From Pelobates cultripes (taxonomy: Eukaryota > Chordata > Amphibia > Anura > Pelobatidae): a stretch of 64,000 nt of DNA. The position numbers and the translations under genes are program-made. Numbering within the stretch: the first letter of the stretch is position 1; each line of letters starts with the position of its first letter. This document shows, in pieces, positions 33,686 through 44,144 of this stretch. Below the pieces are notes generated by a model, which was not told the origin of the DNA, made no database searches, and saw nothing but the letters and a program-made list of their open reading frames with translations. The stretch spans positions 123,713,189 through 123,777,188 of the forward strand of contig OW240917.1 in the NCBI GenBank assembly GCA_933207985.1. Reading direction: 5' to 3'.

Positions 33686-35509
33686 TTTAGGGGTGGCCAG
33701 GCAAGGGGATACTGCGGGGGACCCTTGGCAGACTTGTTTCTTCTGGATGAGCGGTAACACAACCTTACATGTGTGAATTACTGGTAGAACCACGGAGAAA
33801 AAGGACTGAAAAAGGTATCTGACAAACTATCTGACGTGAGGGGAACCGACGAACAAAATGAAATACTGTGACTAACAGTAGGGAAAATGTGCTCTTAAGA
33901 GAGGAACCTGAAAAGGAGCTTTGATTGTGGTTTAAGCTTAAAGATAATATGTTGTATAATAATTACCCTATAATTGTTTACTTGATAGGCTTGGGATCGT
34001 AATTAACTGTATTATAAGATGCCTATAGGTGTAACTTCTAAGACATGAACAGATAGCATGACCGAAAGTCAATCCTGATGGACTTCTTGAACATAAATAA
34101 CATAGTGAGATGTATGTAATATTAAAATAGCGTAACAAATGATTGAATGCGCATGGAGAACCTTGCGAATGTCAGGCATGCCGAGACAATCCCTATTAGC
34201 TGTTAAGGATTTGAATTGTATTCGTTTGTTCGTAATGAAGGCCGAGTGATGCCTCGATGTCTGATATGAAACAAGTGGGAATTCTGGTTTACCCTGTCTT
34301 TATTAGATTGCTAATGCTTTAACCTGCATTGCCTTGTATAGTTGACGTAGACGTGATAATTAAGCGACAGTATGAGTCAACGTATGGTAATTTAGAACTC
34401 AATGTACTGAAATGCCCCTCATGGGCTGCCAAGTAATAACAGTATATCTGTAATGAATAAATCTAAATCTACTAAATTGATATGGGCACCTAGTGTATGT
34501 GGTATAAAAGGATCACAAAGTGAGCGACAAGTTGGGGAAATATGTATATTTGGTATCATCCTTGTACTGCTATATCTAATTATGTAGTAGACCCTTAGCC
34601 CGTAAGTGATTGACGCATTAAAAGCCTGGATTGCCTTTTATGATAGTTCTGACATACTGTTTGTATTACTGTAAGGGTATATAAACTCTCCAGAACTCTC
34701 CGAAACTAAAGTTATAACAAGGCGGGAAATAATCCGCTAGGATACCTGATCTGATTATCAGATATGAAACATAGTGGGTATGCATGACGGGGTCTGCAGG
34801 TGCGGCCCCCCCAAGTACTACATGTGTGTGTGTGCTGGCTGACTAGCTAGTGCCGCAATGCGGCGAAACGATTACTCTAGGTTGGTGACAGGTGAGGCCC
34901 TGCTAATTGCCAAGTGGCTTGAGAGGCTCTATCTATGCATTGGCGCGAGGGGATAGCGTGGCCACTGAACGTTGTGGCGGGGTGTCGGCCTCTCGGTGAC
35001 AGTTAAACATAAGACAGAATGGGAGTGACAGGTGAAGCCCTCTCTATGCCACAATACGAGGCGACTAACTATGATTTGGCCCAAGGGGCGTAGTACCTCA
35101 GAGTATGAGGATGGGTGTTGGCCTCGCGGGACCACTTAACCTAAGGCGAAGAAGCCAGGGAGAATGATAACTAGTGGACACCTAGGAACCTGACAGCCAG
35201 CCATTGCTACTTAAGAGGGAAGGTTAGTTAGTGAGAGAGAGGACATACCATGGGATGAAAACATGAGTGAGAATGAAGTAGAATTGTAAGGCTGACTGTA
35301 ACTGGAGTGCCCTGTGAGCTCGTCGGGTCCAGATGGTCAGTACGTATGAACTACAATGTGTGTATGTATGTATGGCCCTCGGGGCCCGTAAGTGTTTTTT
35401 TTTTTCTTCTTCTCTCTTCTCACCTCTACCACACCTCTTTAGTCATGAATAGTATCCAATTAGCGGAATTTAGAAGCAGTGTAACACTTGCAAAGATTAC
35501 AACAGTAAT
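33686..35509. other. Unassigned region right of the duplication
   Basis: No protein motif on either strand. A diverged tandem pair of about 150 bp starts at 34885 and 35027 (GTGACAGGTGAGGCCCT and GTGACAGGTGAAGCCCT). A short hairpin TGCCGCAATGCGGC lies at 34852-34865, followed by GAAACG. The region may be internal sequence of the element that owns the A and B modules. Confidence 0.4.
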
Positions 35510-35960
35510 TTAAATGATACTCATTGGAGATAATGTGCGGGTAATTTGATTTGTATCCTTACTTAACCCTTTCAACACACTTATGAGATTTTGCAGATCA
35601 GGAATAGTTAAACTATCTAGCTGGACATGTGTTTTCTTTGTACTTGGTTTCAACAATGTATTAGCCTTTAACCCAAACAGGGCATCCTCTGCTATTTCCA
35701 AACACCTGCCCTCTTTAATCCGAAACACCGTTCCCGAGATAAGCATAATCTTGATCTTATGCAATGTTGGTAATGGGGGGGAACCCCGGGTTGCCTCGAC
35801 ATTGTGTGGGGCATACTCGGTAGAGGTACACTGCCAGAAAATCAACCATAATGACTGTCCCGCAGTTTTAGGGTTTGTGTGAGTGAATTCACGCTGATCG
35901 TCAGCGAGTTTGTACAGTGGTTGGAGAAATGTCGATCTGAGTACAACACCGTTTCTAGTT
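35510..35960 (-). CDS. Unidentified ORF on the minus strand
   Basis: The minus-strand frame is open for about 150 codons from near 35960 to 35510; the first ATG-type start is uncertain (a TTG at 35845 opens the final 111 codons). Visible stretches include LQPLYKLADDQREF, CTSTEYAPHNVEATRGSPPL and IPDLQNLISVLKGLSKD. It has no transmembrane segment and no motif I recognise. A plus-strand frame (35583-35882) overlaps it and begins with a hydrophobic stretch, so the true coding strand is not certain. Context suggests the internal part of the A/B-module element. I do not assign a function. Confidence 0.35.
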
Positions 35961-36339
35961 TAGAATAGGTTGAGAAACCACCAGTACCATTATCCCTATC
36001 ATGGGACTGCTACATGTAGTGAGAGCATAAGAATGACAGTAACAGGCATGATATTACAGAGGTTATTATAGGGTGATACAGATTGTAAGGTATCAGCATG
36101 GGTTTAAGTTCACTTCCAAGAAAGACTGCCACATTGTTAAAGTGGGTGAACATAGTTACTCAGGTTAGACTTATGCAAAACATATCCTTTCTTCAAAGAA
36201 CAGTTTTTTTTTTGTTTTTTTTTGGGGGGTTTTTTTTTATCTTGCACATCCTGTATTAAATAATAAAAGCATTCATTGCTTTGTCTTAAAGGAGCAGTTT
36301 AAACTGCTGCCACTTTTCTACCAGTGCCCAGCGCAGTGT

Positions 36340-36660
36340 GTGGAAGGTGAGCAACGTTACGGCTCTCCGCTGCTGGACTCTAGTGTCCCGGTGACGTCAC
36401 TGCCAGCCCCTGCCCTGCAGGCTCGGTGTGTTCGCCAGTAGGGGGCAGCAGGGAGGCAGACACCGGGGCTAAGCCCGGAAGTATTCTCCGGTCCCCAGTA
36501 CAGATCATGGCGCCGGCGGTGCGGACTGTGGACACTGTGTCATGATTTACAAGCTGTGTGAGTGTTTAGCTGCTTCCTGGGGACTTTGTGAGGAGATCCC
36601 GACCGGTGGACTGTGTGCTGAGAGTCTCCCAGTCCGCCTCCCAGGTAAGGGGACACTGCC
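36340..36660 (+). promoter_or_regulatory. GC-rich promoter-like block with CRE, CTCF-like and ETS sites
   Basis: GC- and CpG-richer than its surroundings. GTGACGTCAC (36391-36400) is a perfect cAMP-response element. CGCCAGTAGGGGGCAGCA (36433-36450) fits the CTCF core. CCGGAAGT (36475-36482) is an ETS site. AGATCATGGCGCCGGCGG follows at 36502, a position and wording seen at vertebrate start sites. CCCAG/GTAAGG at 36645 is a strong splice donor. Together these suggest a first exon on the plus strand, with the following repeat-poor DNA as intron. No downstream exon was identified, so the gene is unnamed. Confidence 0.45.
36507..36545 (+). CDS. Short upstream ORF (12 codons)
   Basis: ATGGCGCCGGCGGTGCG opens a 12-codon frame that ends at TGA 36543-36545. 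The next ATG (36542) overlaps that stop as ATGA and opens a frame that reaches the splice donor at 36645 in phase 1 (MIYKLCECLAASWGLCEE). This would fit a leader with a small uORF, or the start of a coding exon. There is no independent evidence of translation. Confidence 0.25.
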   Translation: MAPAVRTVDTVS

Positions 36661-37201
36661 AGGTGCGGGCTGGCTCTTAGGAGCGGGGGCCCCACTCACT
36701 GCATGGTGCCTTGCACTCACAAACACACAAAGTGGTGGGCACTCTCTGTACTCAAAGCATGGAGTGTTAGATCAACAAGTGCACTTTGTAAATATACTAC
36801 AGTCTGCAAAGTGTTTGGCCATGTCAGAGAGTGAAAAACATGTACATACTACACTCAGCTTTAACTGAGTCCAAACACGTATTTACAAGTAGATACAGAC
36901 GCACACACATATGTACACCCAAGTATGTTTATAGTTTGTGTGTATGGTGGTTCTTGCTGTACACCGTTACGTGTATAAGAATACAATGTATCTGATTACC
37001 ACCTGTGGTTGCGGTCTCATACGTGAGATTGTATATACGGTTAATGAAAAAGCCGAACGGCAGGAATAGCCCGAACGCGGCTGGTGTTCATTAGTTTGTG
37101 AGCGTCTGTGCAAACAGAGGTTGGCGGGAAGCTGCAAGGAATGACGGGACCGGAAGTGCGATGCCTGTTGAGGACCCGGAAGTTGGGAGGCGAGCAGGCC
37201 A
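36661..37201. other. Candidate intron start, then terminal-module leader
   Basis: 36661-37030 shows no repeat or coding motif. From about 37040 (GCCGAACGGCAGGAATAGCC) to 37201 the sequence is GC-richer and has two GGAAGT sites (ACCGGAAGTGCG and CCCGGAAGTTGG). It adjoins the second B module. Confidence 0.4.
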
Positions 37202-37297
37202 GAACTTCCAGAGGGCGACGATAGGTAAGCTGGGGTTACTGGGGATTTAAATAGGAAAATAACCCCTCCCATAAATTCAGGCATACGTCTTCCACTT
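37202..37297. repeat. B module, copy 2
   Basis: GAACTTCCAGAGGGCGACGA through TACGTCTTCCACTT matches the B copy at 29959-31693 with the hAT removed, and shows the uninterrupted GGTTACTGGGGATTTAAATA site. It ends at a (TA)n run (37298-37314). Confidence 0.85.
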
Positions 37298-38040
37298 ATA
37301 TATATATATATATACATTATTTTAAACTTTTTAAGACTTCTTCACAATGCCACTGGAAAACCTGGCGGTTAGGAGAGGCTGTGCGCAGATATGCCCTACT
37401 TCCTAGCGACATTGCAGTAGAATCTTTTTTTTTTTATTATTATTATTATGATTATTATTACTATTATTATTCAAGAATGAAGGCTAGTAGACAAACTGTT
37501 TCTCTCATTGACAAATAGGTTTTTGCTTATATTTGCAACAAAACACATTGGATGCTTGTTTGTATGCTGTATTATTCAATTTGGCTTAACTTAATATTCT
37601 TTTCTTTTCTTCCTGTTTTCATTGAAGTATTGTATCATGCTGCCACAAGCCTTTTTTAAGGGAATTAAATATCTAAGGAAATATTTTTTTTCTTTGTCAC
37701 ATCATTTATCATTTACCTCAATACATAAGTATTTTTTTATGTCTAAAACAAAGTGTAACCTTTCTGCTGTTCCTGAACGTGCAATCATTACAGAACTGCC
37801 ATTATACTCCAAATGCTAATGTTCTAGTACAACTGTTTGCATGGACATTCAATCAATTTCTAATGCTTGATTTTTAGACAATCTCTAAGCAATGTCTTGA
37901 ATTAAAATTCCTTGATTTTTTTTTTTTATATTTTGTTAGTCCTTGTTCAAGATTCCACAATACCAAGCAAACCCCACTTTTTTCAAGTAAACAAATATTT
38001 CTAAGTCACACAGAAATATATTTTGAACATATTTTTCAGT
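37298..38040. other. AT-rich stretch with simple repeats
   Basis: (TA)n at 37298-37314, (TTA)n at 37433-37470. No gene seen. Confidence 0.5.
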
Positions 38041-38720
38041 GATGTTTACTATGAGAAAATCAAAAAAGAGAGAAAGAGAGGGGACTAAAATAAGTCCTCA
38101 GTGGGAGAGTAATAATTGAGGGGAAGGGGGTCCCTACCTTTAATAATCCTAAAGGAAAACACAATTAAAAAAAGACAGATGGGAGAAAGGAGTTTAAATG
38201 GTAAACCATCTAGAGACAGTTACAGAAAACAGGTGTCTACTGTAGGAAAGAAAGACTGCCTGGCAAATTCTAAACCAAAAGGTTGAGCATCATGCGTCCT
38301 AAGTCTCATAGGTAACCAATCCAGGTATATAGTAATAGCTAGAACACTGCGCCTATATATAGAGGTGGAAAAAACCCTCTATAGGAGAAGTAAAAAACTA
38401 CCCCAAATTTCCCAAAAACAGACTCCTATCTGTAGAGAGCTTGCTCTAGTTACCTCTGCACTGTGTTGCCACAAGTGCCTACCCGGATACCTAATCCCTA
38501 TAAGTCCTAAAAGTTACAAAGATTTAAACAGCTAAATCCATAAGTGCTACCAAAAAGAGGTGAACAAAAAGAAAATTAAATTAAATAAAGTAAGCTTGAC
38601 GCGCGTTTCGGCGTTTCAGCACGCCGTCGTCAGGAGCAATAAACTTTTGGAGTTCCCTGTAACAATTTAAATACCTTTTGTTGCAATCAATTAAAATTGT
38701 AAGATGCTGTATGCGGTATC
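38041..38720 (-). mobile_element. Penelope-like element terminal region
   Basis: Non-coding block containing a hammerhead-like motif at 38598-38633 and words such as GTAGGGACCCCCTTCCCCTC (minus strand) that I associate with anuran Penelope termini. No RT or endonuclease sequence is attached, so this is a severely truncated copy or solo terminal repeat. Confidence 0.5.
38598..38633 (-). ncRNA. Hammerhead-ribozyme-like motif
   Basis: On the minus strand the order is CTGACGA, CGGCG, loop TGCTGAAA, CGCCG, AAAC, GCGCGTC. CTGACGA fits the CUGANGA core, CGGCG/CGCCG is a perfect stem II, GAAAC is the second core and GCGTC could hold the cleavage site after a minimal stem III. Strictly, the stem uses the G that should be unpaired G12, or else one extra C lies before stem II. 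Stem I is not obvious. Likely a decayed or non-canonical version of the ribozyme known from Penelope-like elements. Confidence 0.45.
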
Positions 38721-38729
38721 CTGCCGTAA

Positions 38730-39015
38730 TTTTTTCACACTGCATCCCTTACATACACAGAAACACACTTTGCATCCCTTATGCATACAAACACAGATTC
38801 ACATAATGCATCCCTTACACACAACAAGAAACACACAATACATCCGTTATACACAAACACTCACTGCTTTCTGTCCCTTACACAAAAACACACTGTTTCC
38901 ACTACACACAAACACACTGCATCACCTACACAAACTGGTATCCCTATACACTACATTCCATAAGCACACACATTAGATCCTCTACAGTAACACATAACAC
39001 ATCGCCTACACACTC
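38730..39015. repeat. Degenerate minisatellite
   Basis: Repeated CATCCCTTACACACA-type words with spacing near 27-35 bp (GCATCCCTTACATACACAG, GCATCCCTTATGCATAC, GCATCCCTTACACACAAC). C- and A-rich, giving spurious frames. Confidence 0.75.
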
Positions 39016-39029
39016 TACTCCCTGTGAGC

Positions 39030-39550
39030 GAACTCATGGGTGGAACATGTAGGTGGACTTATGGGTGGGCTTTATGGGCATACTCACCGTCAGGCTCTGG
39101 GGCCCAGACCTTGAGCTATGTAAGAGACCCCAAAAAATAGAGCTGCTTCCCATTCTCCCAGAACATTGAATTTTGTGACCAGAGTTACAAACAGCCTCCA
39201 GAGATCCTGTTCTACACCAGACCAGTGGAGCCAGACTGCAGCCAGAGCCCATCACCATCCTCATCTGATTGTAAGTAGGCAATCTAGTATATTATTAGTG
39301 ACACTAATCTCTAATTTACCTCACATTAAATGGACACTATAGTCCCCAGAAACACTGCAGCTTAATAAAGTTGTTCTGCTGTCTATAGTTTGTCCCTGCA
39401 GGCTTTTTAATGTAAACATACACTGTGTGCAGCACTGGCATTAGTTCATATGGCAGATCATATGGGTGGGGCATTGTGATGTCCCAGGGGGGAGGGGGGC
39501 GGCAAATCTTTCTTTTGCCTAGGGCGGCAAAAATCCTTGCACCGGCCCTG
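39030..39550. repeat. MITE fragments: T2-type start and hAT right end
   Basis: TTAAATGGACACTATAGTCC at 39326 resembles T2/Kolobok-type termini with a TTAA target. The right part ends GCACCGGCCCTG at 39550, a typical hAT terminus (CAGGGCCGGTGC in reverse), preceded by CGGCAAAAATCCTT. The left hAT end and target duplication were not found. Confidence 0.5.
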
Positions 39551-39559
39551 GCTATGATG

Positions 39560-39960
39560 TAGTGGGGACTTAACATGATATGGTCATCTTTCTATGTGAT
39601 TTTAATAGCCTTGTAAAATTGAAAACTGCATTTTGTGACGCTGTGTGTCTGGCTGTGTGACTATATGTATGTGACTGTGTGTGTGACTGTATGTGACATA
39701 GTATATGTGTGTGTTTCTTTATCTTTATCGTATCATCTAAGTTTATGTATGTTACTATATGTATGTATAAGTGCCTGTGAGTGTATAATTGTGTGATTAT
39801 GTATGTTATGGTGGTGTGTGATTTTGTGTCTGCCTATTAAACTGTGCATGTGTTTGTGTGTATGTTACTATGGGTGTGTCCATATAAATGCATTGCATGA
39901 TTGCATGTCCATATATGTATATTTGTGTATGTATATAAGGGAACAAAAGAGTTAACAGGG
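39560..39960. repeat. GT-rich low-complexity tract
   Basis: Imperfect TGTGACTGTATGTGA-type words between about 39640 and 39940. No coding signal. Confidence 0.7.
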
Positions 39961-42188
39961 ATCAAAAAGAAGCAAAAGTTAAAATGTTTTGCAAAAAAGA
40001 TGAAATACTGTAGAAATTCTCATTGCTCGCTCAATATTCACTATAAAAATAGGCAAGTACATGTAATGTCTTCATTCAATGCCAGTCCCATAACAGAGTA
40101 GATCAGATAACTGTTTTCAACCTTGCAGAGAGTGCTAGGATATGGATGTTCTCTATTCTGAATTATTCAACAACAATGCAGTAGTAGTATGGTTTGTAAT
40201 GCAGTAGTAGCATACTAAATAATGCAGTAGTGATATACTTTTCAGTCTTTGTGAACATAAAATAAGAGCTTTAGAGATCTGTATGCCTGTACTATCTTTT
40301 TTACTGCAGTTATTGAGTCATTTGCAATAAAATAACTACATGGATAAAAATTCAATTTGGGCACAGCCCTACCAGCAATGTTGGGAAAGGTTCAGAAAAA
40401 AAATGCTTTAACATGTAGCTTTGCTTTCTTGTGTTAAAAGGGATTTCAGTTACCAGGTGTTTAATGGAAATCAATGTGCTTTCTTTAATTAGAAATAAAC
40501 ATTGCTTTTAGATGAAATTATGTGAGTCACAAAGAATTTCTCTCTTTTGTGTATATGTTGGTGGAGTGCTTTAAAACAGCGTCTTTTCGTTGTGTTTGTG
40601 TTTGTTCTTCAGTAGTATTTTCTTAACTGTGCAGTGCAACAAGTGCAAACCATTGAATTTGGTAACTTATTTCACTTCTTACTAGAATTGTATTCTTGAG
40701 CAATCCAGATCAATACCAATACTTTTTCAATGCTTAGGCACTTGAGTGCTTTTTTATTGATTATTCCCTTCACTGATAATAACATATAAACAGATGTTCA
40801 AGTTATGCTATCATACTCCAACATTGTAGATACAAGACTGACATCCTTGTAAGAAAAATGTGATCAATCAGTTCACCTGAACTGTCTGGGTGATTGGGAG
40901 GGGAGGTGGGGGGGGCAGCTCAACCTGATGTGGCATAAACCCAGATGGATACTCTTGGGTAAATTAGCTTTAATTGTACAGACATAAGGTGTCACTAGTA
41001 CAAACGTTTATTTGATTTTTCAACATTGTTCATGCAACCGGATATAAAGTATTTTTTTCAACAATATCTGTTCCTATTCCTCATCATTAAATATGTTTTT
41101 CAATTCCCTTTCCCAATGAGTTTTATATGTAGTAGGTGATGTGCAATTTGAGTCATGTTTGAAGGAATAACAAATCCATATAACAACTCTATTATTTGGG
41201 ATTCTCTTAATTAATTTCTATTGGAATGAACAGTGAGGAGGTATAGTAGGATAAAGTGGGATCATAGATGCCAAAACAATGCCTTATCTGTACATATTAT
41301 AAAAATCTCAGTCTAAAGCTTAAAGCGTCATTGACACCACTCCCCGAAAACTGAGTATTTAATGAAGATGATATATTTCGTCATTGTCTCTGCATATTCC
41401 CACCACCTGACACTTCTAGACCGTGGCAGAGCTACCAACATCAGCAGTGACAGCTGCAGAGAATTGTCTCTATCTATGAAGCACGCAGTGGTCTTGTGAT
41501 TTCCTCTGTAGACCTCAATGCTATACTCTCATGCATTAATGAATTGTACAACATATCCAAGTAGATCAAGTTCACGGCAACACCCTGATGTAGACTTCTA
41601 CCGATTTAATTAAATTCACTTGAGTTAGTCTGGTATACCCAGTCTTTCACAAATATGTACAATCCATCTTTCATAAATATGTTTCATAAATATGCTACTA
41701 ATAGCATTGTAATTTACAATAAATTTCTGAATATTATTTCTTAACATTTCTCAACTACAGATGTTAAGTTGAAATGTAATTGTATTTATTTTTTAATGTT
41801 CCGTGTAAATGGCTGTCACATTATTGTCCAGTTATACATGTATTGATGTTTCTATAGTAGTACATTCATGGATTGCTTAATAAACATTTAAATATGAAAG
41901 AAATATGTTACTATGGCCTACAGAAAGCTATGAATGATATAACATATTTATTTTTAAGGTGACACTTTCAATGGAATTATTATATATTATTGTACTTTTG
42001 TATTAATAACAGAGGATTGTAAATATTAAAATCCAAAACAGAATAGATAGAAAAACAGCAACAATTATTTTTAGATGTAAGTTTAGCAAATAGAAAAATA
42101 ACACTTTAATAGGCATATAAAATAGTTTAAGTTTATGAATATTCTTGAAAATTTAATTGGTATATAAAATCAACAACAAAAAACCAAC
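39961..42188. other. Repeat-poor stretch, no gene seen
   Basis: More than 2 kb without recognisable repeats, long frames or promoter features. It may be intronic or intergenic single-copy DNA, and would be the natural place to look for conserved non-coding elements. Confidence 0.45.
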
Positions 42189-42353
42189 TAACAGGCTTAT
42201 TTACTAAAGTGAGTATTCAAAGTGAATTTCAAATTTAGATATAAAATAGCAGAAAAAAAAAATATATGTCCGATATTATTTCTGTTCAGCTACACTGGCT
42301 TTAAATTTGAAATTCGCTTTGAATTCTCACTTTAGTAAATAGCCCTGTTAGAC
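42189..42353. mobile_element. Palindromic MITE
   Basis: CTAACAGGCTTATTTACTAA at the left and TTTAGTAAATAGCCCTGTTA at the right are reverse complements over about 48 bp with a few mismatches (arms to TTCAAATTTA and TAAATTTGAA). The short 60-bp centre is non-coding. The ends (GGGCTATTTACTAAAG) and TAA/TTA flanks fit Harbinger-type MITEs. Confidence 0.7.
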
Positions 42354-42931
42354 TTAAGATTTAATTAGTCGATGATAGGTTACTGCCATTCAAGACCTGG
42401 ACAATGCTAGAAACCAGTTAGAATTGTCTGCTCATGCATTTCAGTATTTTATAAGCATATTGTGTCCACTTACAATCAATGACAGGTAAACAAGTCAGAA
42501 ATCATTTCATTCAGCTCAATCACCAGTTCTTCAAACATCTTCCCTAGTCATTGATATAAATACCTTATTGTATGTGGGTCTTCTAAATTAAAAGATTAGA
42601 AATGTTTAATTATTCCAACCTCTTCTGGCGTAATCGCGAGAATGCACAGATAGGACATATTAAATATGTTAATAGGGGCTCTCTATGAATAAAATATACA
42701 TTAAAATGCTACTACAAAAATGTCAAATTTAAATTAACATGTTCTGTTAATTGTTCTTCTTCATATCAACAAAATGGATAAACATAAATAGTTAGATGTA
42801 CAATATTTTAACAATTTAAAGTAACCAAAAAAGAGGTGTATGTAGTTTCAGAAAACAAAACTGTTACAGTGTTTCATGTTGGTAATCAAAGGAATGCTAA
42901 AATAATTTTACAGTGAAATGAAAGAATAAAG

Positions 42932-42935
<4 letters not shown>

Positions 42936-42965
<30 letters not shown>

Positions 42966-43920
42966 GTTATTTATATAGCACCATCACATTCCACAGCGCT
43001 TTACAATGGGTGGACGAACAGACATGTAGTTGTAACCAGACAAGTTGGACACACAGGAACAGAGGGGTTGAGGGCCTTGCTCAATGAGCTTACATGCTAG
43101 AGGGTGTGGGGTAAAATGACACAAAAAGGTAAGGATAGTATTAGACTAGTGACAGTTGCAGAAGAGGAACCAGTCAGAAGCTATTAACAGTTTAATTGAT
43201 ACGCTTTTATGAAGAAGTGGGTTTTTAACGATTTTTTGAAGGAGTGGAGACTGGGTGAGCATCTAACGGAGGAGGGAAGCGAGTTCCACAGGAACTGTGC
43301 AGCCCTCGAGAAATCTTGAAGGCGAGCTTCAGAAGTGGGAGTACAGACAGAAGATAGACGTAAGTCTTCAGCAGATCGTAAGGGCCTAGACGGGACATAC
43401 TTGTGTATAAGGGAGGATAAATAAGTGGGAGCAGCATTATGTAGCGATTTGAAAGCAAGAACCAGAATTTTAAATTGAGCTCTATATTTTATAGGAAGCC
43501 ATTGTAGGGACTGACAGAAGGGTGAGGCATGGGAGGTGTGGGCAAACAGGAAGATGAGCCTCGCTGCTACATTCATTGTGAACTGTAAAGGCTCAAGTTG
43601 GGAGCACGTAAGACCACTGAGAAGCGGATTACAGTAGTCAAGGCAAGAAAGGACGGTGGAATGGACCAGCGCCTTAAGTAGGGGCAGATGCGCGCAATGT
43701 TTTTAAGATGGAAATGACAGGATTTGGTGATAGATTGAACATGAGGCTTGAAGGAGAGGTCAGAGTCAAAGAGAACACCTAGGCAGCGAGCCTGCGTGGT
43801 GGAGCTGATGGTAGCACCGTTGACCTGGAGGGAGACACACACAGGAGTAACAACACTTGAGGGAGGAAAGACCAGAATTTCAGTTTAATTTAAGGAAGTG
43901 GGCAGCCATCCAGTTAGAAA
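42936..43920 (-). mobile_element. L2-clade LINE, 3' third
   Basis: On the minus strand, 43842-43573 reads TQARCLGVLFDSDLSF then HFHLKNIARICPYL. From 43576 to 43184 a clean 130-codon frame reads LQWLPIKYRAQFKILVLAFK, then SLHNAAPTYLSSLIHKYVPS, FLWNSLPSSVRCSPSLHSFK and ends KSLKTHFFIKAY. This is the C-terminal part of an L2-type ORF2 after the reverse transcriptase. The 3' end at 42936-43080 carries ATAGCACCATCACATTCCAC and an (ATT)n tail. One frameshift near 43575 joins the two frames. The copy is younger-looking than those at 4640 and 26400. Confidence 0.85.
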
Positions 43921-44144
43921 TAGCAGTGAGGCAGTCAGAGACACTAGTCAAGAGAAATGGGTAGATTATAAGGTATTAACATGATTATAAAGCATTAACA
44001 CATGGAACACATGGAACATGAACTCATGGGCAGTTATTCATCAGAATACATCAAAAGATCCTATTCATTAAAGTAACTGAAACGTATTAATCATATTAAA
44101 GAATGTTTGTTTGCCATTAAAGAGAAATCTGATAGGGTCTAAAT

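Noticed and set aside
34840..34885. Hammerhead candidate around TGCCGCAATGCGGCGAAACG
   Set aside because: The stem and GAAAC are present but the first core reads CTGACTA and is separated by extra bases, so the fold is not supported.
36967..37317. 116-codon minus-strand frame over the second B module
   Set aside because: The same residues appear in the first B module simply because the DNA is repeated; no evidence of selection on protein.
43184..43576. A clean 130-codon frame as a host gene
   Set aside because: Its sequence is the C-terminus of an L2-type ORF2 and continues into L2 RT sequence upstream.
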